Assembly (NCBI GenBank): GCA_900554985.1
Contig: USJQ01000012.1
Coordinates: 1 to 11,935 of the forward strand
Direction of reading: 5' to 3'
Origin: an uncultured Collinsella sp.
GTDB lineage: Bacteria > Actinomycetota > Coriobacteriia > Coriobacteriales > Coriobacteriaceae
Length of the DNA: 11,935 bases
The notes beneath the pieces are model-generated. The model was not told where the DNA came from and made no database searches. It was given only the letters and a program-made list of their open reading frames with translations. Positions 1-8,113 of this stretch are shown piece after piece. Position 1 is the stretch's first letter, and each line of letters opens with the position of its first letter. The translations under genes were made by a program, and so were the position numbers.

Positions 1-2607
1 AAGCTAGCGATGACGTCGCGTGAGGCGCTGCAGACCGCCATGAGCACGGCTGCCGAGGCGCAGGCCGGCGCGGTGGAGCCGATTCACCTGCTATCCGCCC
101 TGCTCGGTGCCGGCGAGCGCAATATCTCCGTGATCATCGAGCGCATCGGCGCCGATCCGGCCCAGCTCGCACGCTCCACACAAGAAGCCATCGACCACGC
201 GCCCAAGGTTTCGGGCGAGGGCCAGCAGATGGGTCTGTCCAATGAGCTCGTCCGCGTCATCGAGAAGGCCGAGAAGAAGGCCACCAAGATGGGCGACAGC
301 TTTGTGGTGACCGAGCATTTGCTGATGGCGCTTGCCGAGGACAAGGGCGAGGCTGGTCGTGTACTGCGTGACGCCGGCGTCACCAAGGAGCGCATCGAGC
401 AGGTCTACGAGGAGCTGCGTGGCGATGACCGCGTGACGTCTGCCGAGGATAAGACCCAGTTTGAGGCGCTGGAGCAGTACGGTCGCAACATCTGCGATCT
501 GGCCCGCGCCGGCAAGCTCGACCCGGTCATCGGCCGTACCGATGAGATTCGCCGTACCATCCAGGTCCTGTCCCGCCGCACCAAGAACAACCCCGTGCTC
601 ATCGGCGAGCCGGGCGTCGGCAAGACGGCCATCGTCGAGGGCATCGCCCAGCGTATCGTGGCCGGCGACGTGCCGAGCACCCTGCGCGACCGCGACCTCA
701 TCGAGCTCGACATGAGCGCGCTGGTCGCCGGCGCCAAGTATCGCGGCGAGTTCGAGGACCGCTTGAAGGCCGTGCTCAAGGAAGTGCAAAAGTCCGAGGG
801 CAAGGTCATCCTGTTCATCGATGAGCTCCACACCATCGTGGGCGCGGGTGCCACCGAGGGCTCCATGGATGCCGGCAACATCCTGAAGCCGGCGCTCGCC
901 CGTGGCGACTTGCACGCAATCGGCGCGACCACGCTTGACGAATACCGCAAGTACATCGAGAAGGACGCGGCGCTCGCCCGTCGTTTCCAGACCGTTATGG
1001 TGAGCGAGCCTACCGTCGAGGACACCATCTCGATCCTGCGTGGCCTCAAGGAGAAGTACGAGATCTTCCACGGCGTGCATATCACCGATAGCGCGCTCGT
1101 GGCAGCTGCCGACCTCTCCGATCGCTACATCGCCGACCGCTTCCTGCCCGACAAGGCCATCGACCTGGTCGATGAGGCGGCAAGCCGCCTGCGCATGGAG
1201 CTCGACAGCATGCCGGTCGAGATCGATGCCACCACGCGTCAGCTGCAGATCGAGGAGCAGGCGCTCATGAAGGAGACCGACGACGCCTCCAAGGAGCGTC
1301 TGGAGGCCCTGCGCCAAGAGATTGCCGAGGTCCAAGAAAAGCTCAACGTGCAAAAGGCCGGCTGGCTCAACCAGAAGAACGCCATCGACCACGTGCAGGA
1401 GCTCAAGGGACAGCTCGACGAGGCCAAGAGCGAAGAGGAGCGTGCGACGCGCAACGGCGACCTGGGCCGTGCGTCCGAGCTGCGCTACTCCGTGATTCCG
1501 GGCCTGCAGCAGCAGATTCAGGATTCCGAGGCTGCGCTCGAGGCGCAACAGCAGCCGGACGGCGAGGGCCTCAACGAACAGGTGACCTCCGATGAGATCG
1601 CTGAGGTCGTGAGCGCTTGGACCGGCGTGCCCGTCTCCAAGATGATGCAGGGCGAGCTCGACAAGTTGAAGGGCCTGGAGGGCGAGCTGCATAAGCGCGT
1701 CATCGGCCAGGACGAGGCCGTCTCCGCCGTCGCCGCGGCCGTGCGCCGCAGCCGTGCGGGTCTCTCCGATCCGGACAAGCCCATCGGCAGCTTCTTCTTC
1801 CTGGGCCCCACCGGCGTGGGCAAGACCGAGCTCGCCAAGGCGCTTGCCGAGTGCCTGTTCGACGACGAGCGCGCGCTCGTGCGTATCGACATGTCCGAGT
1901 ACATGGCGAAGTTCAGCGTCCAGCGTCTGATCGGTGCGCCCCCGGGCTACGTGGGTTACGACGAGGGCGGCCAGCGCACCGAGGCCGTGCGCCGTCGCCC
2001 CTACTCCGTGATCTTGCTCGACGAGATGGAGAAGGCCCATCCAGATGTCTTCAACGTGCTGTTGCAGGTGCTCGACGACGGCCGTCTGACCGACGGTCAG
2101 GGTCGCCAGGTGTCCTTCAAGAACACGATTATCATCATGACGTCTAACGTGGGCTCCAAGGCTATCGCCGAGCTTTCGGGCAAGGACGAGGAGGAGATGC
2201 GCCATCAGGTCGACGCGGCCATGGCTCAGACCTTCCGCCCCGAGTTCCTCAACCGTATCGACGATATCGTGGTGTTCCATCCGCTCGGCATGGCGCAGAT
2301 CGAGAAGATCGTCGACATCCAGCTCGCCGACGTCCGCGCGCGTCTGGCCAAGGAGCGCATGACGCTTGCCATCACCCCGGCGGCCAAGCAGATGCTCGCC
2401 GTGGGCGGCCTGGACCCGGTCTTTGGCGCCCGTCCGCTCAAGCGTCTGGTTCAGCGCGAGGTCGTGGATGCCATCGCCGCCGCTATCATCGACGGCACGG
2501 TGCGCGAGGGCGATCAGGTGACGGTCGATGCCGACAAGGACGGCGGCTTTACCGTCGTGTGCGACAACACGCCGGCGGCCACCTACGAGGTCCCCGACGC
2601 CGAGTAG
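1..2607 (+). CDS. clpB: ATP-dependent disaggregase ClpB, 5' end cut by window edge
   Basis: ClpB is a hexameric AAA+ disaggregase that threads aggregated proteins through its central pore, working with DnaK/DnaJ/GrpE in the cytoplasm. Numbering from the ATG at base 10: Clp N-domain about 1-140; first AAA+ module with Walker A GEPGVGKT at 199-206, pore-loop Tyr244 (AKYRGEFED) and Walker B Asp271-Glu272; coiled-coil M-domain about 400-520, which separates ClpB from ClpA/ClpX; second AAA+ module with Walker A GPTGVGKT at 599-606, pore loop GYVGY at 646-650 and Walker B Asp671-Glu672; C-terminal D2-small domain to 865. The ATG at 10 is probably not the start. Bases 1-9 continue the frame as Lys-Leu-Ala, and ClpB proteins normally have about six residues before the SREALQ-like segment, so the real start is just outside the window. 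All catalytic motifs are intact. Any heat-shock operator would lie upstream, unseen. A strong terminator follows. Confidence 0.97.
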   Translation, partial: KLAMTSREALQTAMSTAAEAQAGAVEPIHLLSALLGAGERNISVIIERIGADPAQLARSTQEAIDHAPKVSGEGQQMGLSNELVRVIEKAEKKATKMGDSFVVTEHLLMALAEDKGEAGRVLRDAGVTKERIEQVYEELRGDDRVTSAEDKTQFEALEQYGRNICDLARAGKLDPVIGRTDEIRRTIQVLSRRTKNNPVLIGEPGVGKTAIVEGIAQRIVAGDVPSTLRDRDLIELDMSALVAGAKYRGEFEDRLKAVLKEVQKSEGKVILFIDELHTIVGAGATEGSMDAGNILKPALARGDLHAIGATTLDEYRKYIEKDAALARRFQTVMVSEPTVEDTISILRGLKEKYEIFHGVHITDSALVAAADLSDRYIADRFLPDKAIDLVDEAASRLRMELDSMPVEIDATTRQLQIEEQALMKETDDASKERLEALRQEIAEVQEKLNVQKAGWLNQKNAIDHVQELKGQLDEAKSEEERATRNGDLGRASELRYSVIPGLQQQIQDSEAALEAQQQPDGEGLNEQVTSDEIAEVVSAWTGVPVSKMMQGELDKLKGLEGELHKRVIGQDEAVSAVAAAVRRSRAGLSDPDKPIGSFFFLGPTGVGKTELAKALAECLFDDERALVRIDMSEYMAKFSVQRLIGAPPGYVGYDEGGQRTEAVRRRPYSVILLDEMEKAHPDVFNVLLQVLDDGRLTDGQGRQVSFKNTIIIMTSNVGSKAIAELSGKDEEEMRHQVDAAMAQTFRPEFLNRIDDIVVFHPLGMAQIEKIVDIQLADVRARLAKERMTLAITPAAKQMLAVGGLDPVFGARPLKRLVQREVVDAIAAAIIDGTVREGDQVTVDADKDGGFTVVCDNTPAATYEVPDAE

Positions 2608-2651
2608 GTTTTGGGCCATGCCTTAAAATCTACCAGCCGTCTCTAAACGCC

Positions 2652-2688
2652 AAGGGCGGCGGATCCAATTGGGTCCGCCGCCCTTTTT
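2652..2688 (+). terminator. Intrinsic terminator of clpB
   Basis: The arms 2652-2666 and 2671-2685 form a near-perfect 15-bp GC-rich stem (core GGGCGGCGGA with TCCGCCGCCC, one G-T wobble) with an AATT tetraloop, followed by a run of T ending at 2688. It sits 45 bases after the clpB stop codon and separates it from the small gene that follows. This is a textbook Rho-independent terminator. Confidence 0.93.
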
Positions 2689-2725
2689 CGTGCGACAATC
2701 GATGATATTGAACGGATGCGATGCG

Positions 2726-2730
2726 AGGAG
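2726..2730 (+). promoter_or_regulatory. Ribosome binding site that selects the start of the small gene
   Basis: AGGAG lies 8 bases before the ATG at 2739, 2 bases before an ATG at 2733, and after an in-frame ATG at 2721. Only 2739 has normal spacing, so it is the preferred start. Confidence 0.65.
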
Positions 2731-2738
2731 CTATGCAG

Positions 2739-2933
2739 ATGAAAGACGAGATCAAGACAAGCGCGCCGGCGACCGATGCCGCACCCGCCGCACCCAAGCC
2801 TGTGCCTAAGCCGGCGCCCAAGCCGCGCGACCCCTACATCCGTGCCGAGAACGAGGACGATGACGGCTACGATCCCTACAGCGATCGCCGCCCCGAGCGC
2901 GAGCCGCTGTTCGAAGCCGACCCCTGGCGCTAG
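2739..2933 (+). CDS. Small proline-rich/acidic protein of unknown function (64 aa)
   Basis: I do not recognise this protein. The chosen start (ATG 2739) has an AGGAG 8 bases upstream; the in-frame ATGs at 2721 and 2733 do not have usable spacing. Residues 1-14 are mixed and polar. About 15-32 is an Ala/Pro/Lys tract with repeated KP and PAPKP units. The C-terminal half is strongly acidic with aromatics (an EDDDGYDPY stretch), then RRPERE, ending in DPWR. It has no signal peptide, membrane segment or cysteine. Composition suggests a disordered, charged cytoplasmic peptide, perhaps a binding linker. Codons show the same G/C third-position bias as clpB, which supports real coding. It stands alone between the clpB terminator and an AT-rich intergenic region. 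An adaptor role next to clpB is only a guess from position. Confidence 0.6.
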   Translation: MKDEIKTSAPATDAAPAAPKPVPKPAPKPRDPYIRAENEDDDGYDPYSDRRPEREPLFEADPWR

Positions 2934-2966
2934 TTGCATCAAGTAGCTAATTTGGCGATGATTTCC

Positions 2967-2998
2967 TGGGACGGGGTAGTCAAAAAAGTCCCGTCCCA
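2967..2998. repeat. Imperfect hairpin / inverted repeat
   Basis: The arms TGGGACGGG (2967-2975) and CCCGTCCCA (2990-2998) are perfect 9-bp complements around a 14-base loop that contains an A6 run. The plus strand has no T-run after the stem, so it is a poor terminator for the small gene. It lies where GC-rich sequence gives way to the AT-rich region before the ATPase gene. It could be a dispersed intergenic repeat or a boundary of inserted DNA. Confidence 0.45.
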
Positions 2999-3080
2999 AA
3001 TCGACTGTCCAGGGAGTCGCATTCGAGCTTGGTTGCCCTCTCAGCCACTCGGCATCCTTCGAGCAGTAATAGTGAAAAAA

Positions 3081-3169
3081 CTTGCTTAAGTGTTAATCAA
3101 GTCAGACATAATCTTGCTCTCTAATTAATCAAGAATCAGTATAATTTTGATTAGCTAGAGAGCAAGATT
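3081..3169 (+). promoter_or_regulatory. Operator array: three phased copies of a 21-bp dyad
   Basis: Three sites of the form CTTGNT-N9-ANCAAG are seen: 3081-3101 and 3113-3133 in direct orientation (both CTTGCT-N6-TTAATCAAG), and 3146-3166 in inverse orientation with one end base changed. Start-to-start spacings are 32 and 33 bases, about three helical turns, so all three face the same side of the DNA. The second and third sites sit in a larger inverted repeat, 3110-3132 against 3147-3169 (21 of 23 positions complementary), centred on a TATAAT. This fits cooperative binding by a dimeric helix-turn-helix regulator over the promoter of the gene at 3178. No gene in the window is an obvious candidate for that regulator. 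Confidence 0.6.
3140..3145 (+). promoter_or_regulatory. Probable -10 box of the ATPase gene
   Basis: A perfect TATAAT lies 32 bases before the ATG at 3178, at the centre of the large inverted repeat. No good -35 box exists at 16-18 bases; the nearest is TTGCTC at 3114-3119 with a 20-base spacer. Transcription may therefore need an activator or be weak. A second -10-like TATACT overlaps it on the minus strand. Confidence 0.5.
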
Positions 3170-3177
3170 GGAGAATC

Positions 3178-4525
3178 ATGGCATTCAACGACTTGATCGC
3201 CCAGAAAATTAAGGACTTTGAACAGCAGGGGGTTCCACAGGTCTTTGAGCGAGACCTTGATCTGGGAAACCCACAGGAGCCAAAGCGCGATAACATCGTA
3301 AATGTGGTTGTGGGGGCCCGCCGTTGTGGAAAGACGTATCGCCTGTACCAGGAGATGCAGCGGCTTCGGGGCCGGGGCGTCGAGCTTGACCGGATGCTTT
3401 ACTTTAATTTTGAGGACGAGCGCTTGCGCCCGTATGAGCCATCGCTGCTGGCGGCTCGACACGTTCTATGCGCTGCATCCTGCTGCTCGAACCGAGGGCG
3501 CTTACATTTTCTTTGACGAGATCCAGGAAATTCCCGAATGGGGTGCGTTTCTGCGGCGTGTAGTCGATACGGAGAAAGCGACCGTCTATGTGACGGGATC
3601 TTCTTCTAAGATGCTGTCCTCAGAACTTAAGAGCGAGTTCAGGGGTCGTTCTCTTATACGAGAGCTTTTTCCGTTGAGTTTTTCGGAATACGCTCGATAT
3701 AACACGGGGAGCGTTTTCGACCCAGATGCGACCTGTTCTCCAAGCGATGCAGCGCTGCTTCGACATCATCTGATCGGCTATCTTGAACGGGGGGGATTCA
3801 TCGCGACGCTTGAGCAGACGCCCGCAGACGCGATTCAGCTGCTACAGGAATATGCTTCGCGAACGGTCGCTATGGACGTCATTGAGCGTTACGACGTCAA
3901 GAACCCTCGCCTGGCATCGCTGTTCCTAACGCGGTGTATGGCATCTTCGGGACGAGAGCTGTCGGTGAACAAAGTGTACAACGAGTTCAAGAGCAGGCAG
4001 ATACCCGTCAGTCGTAATTCGCTCAGCGACTTACTTGAGTATTATGAGGATGCCTATCTGCTGTTCTCCGTGCCGGAGTTCACGCGTTCACTGGCAAATA
4101 ACATGCGGTCTGCGTCTAAGGTCTACGCTGTCGATCCCGCGATGTTTGGAGCATTCTCTCCCGCATCGGCATTGGACCAGGGCCAGAGGCTCGAGACCGC
4201 AGTGTTCAACGCGCTAAGAAGAAGGACTCCCGCGGTGAGGGTCGGATCGGTCTGCCGCTTGCTGATCAAAGAGAAGAGCAAAAACCATGAGGTGGACTTT
4301 GTGGCTGGGGATGCACTTCTCATGCGGGCTTATAGCCTGATTCAGGTGAGTGTGGATATGGCAAGTGAGAAAACGCGCGAGCGCGAAATTGCCGCGCTTG
4401 ATGGGTCGGTGGCCCAGGTCGATCTTGGTGAGTCGGCAATCGTTACCATGGATGAGCAGGCCGATATTCCATGCGAGCACGGTGTGGTACACGTTGTTCC
4501 CGCATGGAAGTGGCTCCTTGCCTAA
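3178..4525 (+). pseudogene. Frameshifted AAA_14/DUF4143-family ATPase
   Basis: This family consists of P-loop ATPases with an N-terminal AAA_14 domain and a C-terminal DUF4143 domain. They are common in gut bacteria and archaea and their role is poorly known. The first 92 codons (ATG 3178, GGAG at 3170-3173) carry Walker A GARRCGKT at 46-53. The frame then shifts +1 near 3448-3457 and continues from about 3455 to the stop at 4523-4525. The second frame has Walker B FFDE (Asp113 in stitched numbering), the GSSSK sensor motif from 140, GR at 156-157 before LFPLSFSEY, and the DUF4143 part with EVDF at 371-374. Stitched length is about 448 residues, normal for the family, and no other damage is seen. 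One extra base (for example G3454) or loss of two would explain the break, so it is a recent pseudogene or a sequencing error. Codon use is less GC-biased than in neighbouring genes, suggesting acquisition by transfer. Confidence 0.88.
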
Positions 4526-4541
4526 TCATCTACGGATCTGT

Positions 4542-4566
4542 GGGGCCAGGACCTCCTGGCCCCTTC
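4542..4566 (+). terminator. Possible weak terminator after the ATPase gene
   Basis: GGGGCCAGG (4542-4550) pairs perfectly with CCTGGCCCC (4555-4563) around a 4-base loop, 16 bases after the stop codon. Only two T residues follow, so termination would be inefficient. The hairpin lies between convergent genes and might serve both strands. Confidence 0.5.
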
Positions 4567-4598
4567 ATCACGGTTGGGGAGCACCATGATGCGCCCGG

Positions 4599-6095
4599 CT
4601 AGTCCTGGGCCTTGATGCTCGGCAGGAGAATCTGGGCGAGGTAGTCGGTCTCGAGTTTGGTCACGGCGTCGGCCTTGCCGTCTTTGCCGATCAGTACGTT
4701 CTTGATCTGGCTATAGGTGTAGCGGTTGCCGGTCGTGAGCTCGACAAGTTCAATGGCCGTGTCCATGGGGTAGGTCGACACGGGGTCCTGCGTGCGCCCG
4801 TTGGTGGTCTGGGGCACCACGTACGGATAGACGGGGCCGCTAGCGTAGACGGTATAACCGTTGCCTAGGTTGGCCGCACCCAAAACCGTATCGCCCTCAT
4901 CGGGCGTAAAGCTCTCGCCCTCGCGCACTGCGGCGAGCGTCACAATCGGCGTATCGCTGTCGCCGGCAAGATAGATGCATAGCGTGCTGCCATTTTGCCA
5001 AGTCTCGACCTTGCCGTACCACTCGACGGGGATATCGAGCTGGTAGAGGTCGGTTGCCTTGTGACGGGCGTCGGCATCACGGGCCGCCTGTGCCTTTTGC
5101 GCGCTCACGGCATTGACGGCGGCGTCGCGCCGCGCGGTTGCCGCCTGCTGGAGCACCTTGGCGGTGGCGGCAGAGCTCGCGCCTCCCTCCTCGGCATATT
5201 TGGCGGCGGCATCGATCTGGTCGTCGGTTACCGTGTCGGCCGAAGGCACCTTGAGCTTAAAGGCGGCCTGGCTGCTTAGGTCCTGTCCGTCGCTCTTGAT
5301 CGTGACCTGCGCCTTGGTGGTCGGCACGGTATAGACGGTGCCGTCGGACGCGATGGGGGAGGCAGCGATGGAGAGCGTGTAGTCACCGGGTAGCAGTTTG
5401 ATGCCACGGCCGTGCTCGTCAACATAGAGTGTTTCGCTCACGGAGGATCCGTCAGAATCCTGGCCACTCACTTGTACGGGAATCTTGGAGCCGGTGGAAC
5501 AGTCGAGCCCCGCGGCATGCACGCCAATCTGCACCGACATCATCGTGTGGGCATTGGCGGCGGCGATGGCAGCCTGCTCTTGCCGGTATCCGTTCCAGGC
5601 TGCGTAGCCTGCGCCGCCGGCGACAAGCGCAACGGCCACAGCGCCGGCGACCATTAGATTGCGGCGCTTGGGCGACATCTTGCGATGGCGGACCTCGGCC
5701 TCGCGTGCCGAGGGAACGGACGGCAGGGGAATATCGCCCATGGCGATGGTCTCGTCCACGGCAGGAGCGGAGCCCAGGCCGGGAAGCTCGCGGGTCAGCG
5801 AATCTTCGGCCGGCAAGCTGTCGAGCAAGATGGTTTCCTCGCTCGTGTCGGATTCGGGCTGGTCGTCGGCCTCGCATTCGGTGTCTTCGTGATCTGCCTC
5901 ATCTTCGGCAGGCTCAACGTCGTCTGCATCCTGATCATCGGACTGCGCCTCGGCTTCCGACTCATCCTGCACATCAACGCCCGAATCGTCAAACGCAATC
6001 TCATCAAGTGAAATCCGGTCTAGGCTCTCCAGGGCTTCGGCACACGCTTCTGCATCTTGGGCCGCATCCTCTTGGCCCATCGTCTCATCATTCAT
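4599..6095 (-). CDS. Membrane-anchored protein, acidic cytoplasmic N-terminus, extracellular C-terminus
   Basis: Function unknown (498 aa). Residues 1-130 are very acidic, low-complexity and probably disordered. They carry two similar short motifs, EETILL (Thr88) and DETIAM (Thr116). A basic SPKRR at 141-145 precedes one membrane helix at about 147-167, predicting N-in/C-out topology. The outer part has a beta-rich Ig-like stretch at about 185-275, an Ala-rich charged helix at about 285-350, and a C-terminal beta-rich domain containing VEWYGKVETW, which resembles secreted or anchored proteins of other Coriobacteriia. The in-frame ATG at 6320 is rejected because it would run through the terminator at 6228-6267. 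The ATG at 6095 has GGGGGA at 6099-6104, with spacing that is rather short (3 bases). The gene appears to be transcribed alone. A role in envelope sensing is possible but unproven. Confidence 0.85.
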   Translation of the reverse strand: MNDETMGQEDAAQDAEACAEALESLDRISLDEIAFDDSGVDVQDESEAEAQSDDQDADDVEPAEDEADHEDTECEADDQPESDTSEETILLDSLPAEDSLTRELPGLGSAPAVDETIAMGDIPLPSVPSAREAEVRHRKMSPKRRNLMVAGAVAVALVAGGAGYAAWNGYRQEQAAIAAANAHTMMSVQIGVHAAGLDCSTGSKIPVQVSGQDSDGSSVSETLYVDEHGRGIKLLPGDYTLSIAASPIASDGTVYTVPTTKAQVTIKSDGQDLSSQAAFKLKVPSADTVTDDQIDAAAKYAEEGGASSAATAKVLQQAATARRDAAVNAVSAQKAQAARDADARHKATDLYQLDIPVEWYGKVETWQNGSTLCIYLAGDSDTPIVTLAAVREGESFTPDEGDTVLGAANLGNGYTVYASGPVYPYVVPQTTNGRTQDPVSTYPMDTAIELVELTTGNRYTYSQIKNVLIGKDGKADAVTKLETDYLAQILLPSIKAQD

Positions 6096-6227
6096 ACATC
6101 CCCCAAGCTCAATATCGGGACAACACTGTACCCAAAAACGGGACCCCATAGAGCCGCCGTATGATTTGAAATCCGATTTTATATGTGCGCGTGTTTTTGA
6201 ATAGATGATGATTAGAGACGCAACGAC

Positions 6228-6267
6228 AAAAGCCCCCGGAAAGCGAGTGAAACGCTTTCCGGGGGCT
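6228..6267 (-). terminator. Intrinsic terminator of the DUF5692-like gene
   Basis: A perfect 15-bp stem, 6231-6245 with 6253-6267 (AGCCCCCGGAAAGCG and its complement), encloses a 7-base loop. On the minus strand it is followed by TTTT then GTCG (6230 downward). It lies about 70 bases after the stop of the membrane protein at 6335 and ends the minus-strand tetR unit before the next minus-strand gene. Confidence 0.9.
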
Positions 6268-6334
6268 CTGCGAGACATTGGATTGAAAATCTGGCAGGCG
6301 GGCCTATGCCCAGGTGCCAACAGCGACCAACATG

Positions 6335-7333
6335 TTACTCGGCGTGCGCGTAATCAACCTTGGCGCGGCGAGCGGTAGCCTTCTCCCAATCGCTGGTGCC
6401 CTCAAAGACATCCTGCTTGTAGGGATTGCGACCGAGCTTCTTGGCGCGGTAGGCGATGTAGATGATCGCGGCGACGTTGGCGATCAGCGCGGCAATCGAG
6501 ACCGCGGTGGCGGCGCCTGGGTCGAGCGTGGAGTGGGTCACAAAGATGGACTCCTCCTGGAAGTACGGGAACACCTGGGCAAACATGCACCAAATAGCAA
6601 GTGTAAAGGCGCGGTTCTGAATCCAGCCGCCCTTGTTCCAGATAAAGGCGGCGACGGTGGGCGCCAGCAGCAGCGCAAAGCCGCAGAACCAGGAGTGGGT
6701 GGGCAGGCAGTTGTAGGTGTAGCAGAAGTTCCAGACGATGATGTAGACCCAGGTCATGTCGGGCCACAGCATATCGGTCTGATCCTCGGAGGCGTAGACG
6801 CTCCACCAGCCGGTCATGCAGAAGATGTTGATGAGACCGGCGATGCCGTTGAACACGTTGTTCCAGCCGGCAAGCTGCGTGACACCCTCGGAGGTGACCC
6901 AGGTGGACTGGCCCAGGACAAAGAAGTGGTAGGCACTCTCGAAATCGGACACGACGGCAATCATGATGTTGATAGCGACGATCACAAACGGCCATGCGCG
7001 GAACCAATGCGCCTTGCCGATCTTGCCCCACTGGTACTTAATGGCAATGAAGCCCCAGCAACCGGCCAGCGCCGCGTATACCTTGGCGTAGTGGAACCAG
7101 CTGTTCTGGTACACATGGGTGGGGTTGGTGAGCGCCCACTCGGCACCCTGCGAAACGCCGACGGCGATGGCGACGCAGTAGATGGTCATGGCCAGCGGAG
7201 CAACGCCAAAGATGATTGCCGCGCCCAGCTTGGTGCGGCGGCCGACCTCGTTGAGCACGATCAGGCCAATAAAGACCATGGCCCAGCCGGCCCAGTGGAT
7301 AAGGGTATCGCTACCCCAAACATCGAACAGCAT
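6335..7333 (-). CDS. Polytopic membrane protein, DUF5692-like
   Basis: A 332-residue integral membrane protein with about 8-9 predicted helices, roughly at 10-29, 38-60, 81-100, 113-130, 155-175, 192-210, 213-232, 242-258 and 273-295, then a basic cytoplasmic tail. It is very rich in Trp, Tyr, Phe and Cys, with polar residues inside the membrane region (His80-His81 area, Asp130, Glu132, Asp184). I recall this pattern as the DUF5692 family, found in gut Actinobacteria and Clostridia and lacking a known function; the assignment is from memory. The start at 7333 is set by AAAGGAGA at 7341-7348. It follows the TetR gene by 63 bases on the same strand and is probably co-transcribed with it. The context suggests a transporter or a membrane redox partner for the divergent Fe-S flavoprotein. 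No substrate can be named. Confidence 0.85.
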   Translation of the reverse strand: MLFDVWGSDTLIHWAGWAMVFIGLIVLNEVGRRTKLGAAIIFGVAPLAMTIYCVAIAVGVSQGAEWALTNPTHVYQNSWFHYAKVYAALAGCWGFIAIKYQWGKIGKAHWFRAWPFVIVAINIMIAVVSDFESAYHFFVLGQSTWVTSEGVTQLAGWNNVFNGIAGLINIFCMTGWWSVYASEDQTDMLWPDMTWVYIIVWNFCYTYNCLPTHSWFCGFALLLAPTVAAFIWNKGGWIQNRAFTLAIWCMFAQVFPYFQEESIFVTHSTLDPGAATAVSIAALIANVAAIIYIAYRAKKLGRNPYKQDVFEGTSDWEKATARRAKVDYAHAE

Positions 7334-7351
7334 GCTGCTCTCCTTTCACAC

Positions 7352-7379
7352 GCCCGCGGCCCCTCTTCTGATCGCGGGC
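7352..7379 (-). other. Intercistronic hairpin between the tetR gene and the DUF5692-like gene
   Basis: GCCCGCG (7352-7358) and CGCGGGC (7373-7379) form a 7-bp stem with a 14-base loop in the 63-base gap. No T-run follows on the minus strand. It may stabilise or separate the two messages, or may be chance in GC-rich DNA. Confidence 0.35.
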
Positions 7380-7396
7380 AGTTTGGCCAAATGGCG

Positions 7397-8059
7397 TCAG
7401 TTCTGGGGCTTGCGCTCCGGATACTTGGCGGTATAGCCCTCGATGTGGAGCGTCGAGGCGATAATCTCCTTGACCGTCTCGTCGGGCACATCGGGGTGCG
7501 TGCGGATATACATCAACAGTCCCATGATGAGGGTGTAGAACGTCTCGTAGACATGGTCGATGCGTAGCTCATGATGGGCGACAAAATCCACCACGGTGGT
7601 GTCGCAGATATACTGCGCCACGCGCTGGACCACGTTGTGCAAAAAGCCGCCGTAGAGCGCACCGCTGCTCGAGGTGAGCGTGCTCGGCAGCTCGTGGCCG
7701 CTCACGACCAGACGCTTGAAGAGCGGGGCGACGGTGTCGAGTGCGCCTTCGATGTCGCCAACCGTGCGGCTGGCATTCCACTGCTCGAGCTCGGAGATAA
7801 AACCGTCGATTGCCTCGTCCATGACGGCGGTGACGGCGGCGTCCATATCGGCAAAGTAGTGGTAGAACAATGAGCGCGTACAGCCGGCTCGCTTGGTCAC
7901 GGCCGATACCGAAAGATGCGACACGCCCAGCTCGGAGCTTACGGTGCGCACGGCATCGAGGATCTCGCGACGGCGTTCGTCGCCTGTCAGGCGCTTTGCC
8001 GCGCTATCGGATGCGGGGACGGCATCGACCACAGAGGTATCTGCTGTGTTGTCGCCCAT
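7397..8059 (-). CDS. TetR/AcrR-family transcriptional regulator
   Basis: A 220-residue one-component repressor-type regulator. A 25-residue N-terminal tail precedes the TetR_N helix-turn-helix, with helices starting near ERRREIL (28-34). The HTH spans about 49-70 and the recognition helix is CTRSLFYHYF (60-69), a classic TetR signature. The C-terminal ligand-binding and dimer domain (about 80-220) is divergent, as usual, and gives no ligand. The start at 8059 has AAAGG about 9 bases upstream. The gene leads a minus-strand unit with the DUF5692-like protein and is divergent from the Fe-S flavoprotein at 8249. The roughly 190-base intergenic region carries two 15-bp palindromes suited to a TetR dimer, so it most likely controls both directions and itself. 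Activator action cannot be excluded. Confidence 0.93.
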   Translation of the reverse strand: MGDNTADTSVVDAVPASDSAAKRLTGDERRREILDAVRTVSSELGVSHLSVSAVTKRAGCTRSLFYHYFADMDAAVTAVMDEAIDGFISELEQWNASRTVGDIEGALDTVAPLFKRLVVSGHELPSTLTSSSGALYGGFLHNVVQRVAQYICDTTVVDFVAHHELRIDHVYETFYTLIMGLLMYIRTHPDVPDETVKEIIASTLHIEGYTAKYPERKPQN

Positions 8060-8113
8060 GTTTTGCCGCCTTTCATCCTCTTTTGCCTGACCGTTCGCCT
8101 AACAGTCTTGAAT

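Noticed and set aside
91..2619. 842-codon open frame on the minus strand opposite clpB
   Set aside because: It mirrors the GC-biased codons of clpB, has Leu/His/Gly-rich composition and no recognisable domain. clpB motifs are complete on the other strand.
3448..3457. Programmed +1 frameshifting in the ATPase
   Set aside because: No slippery codon run, internal Shine-Dalgarno or stimulatory hairpin was seen. An indel or sequencing error is simpler.
6096..6320. N-terminal extension of the membrane protein to an ATG at 6320
   Set aside because: It would read through the 15-bp terminator hairpin at 6228-6267 and lacks a ribosome binding site. The ATG at 6095 has one and gives a sensible acidic N-terminus.
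6314..7567. 417-codon plus-strand frame over the DUF5692-like gene
   Set aside because: Antisense shadow with Gly/Asp/Val-rich composition. The minus-strand frame gives clear membrane helices, a ribosome binding site and a terminator.
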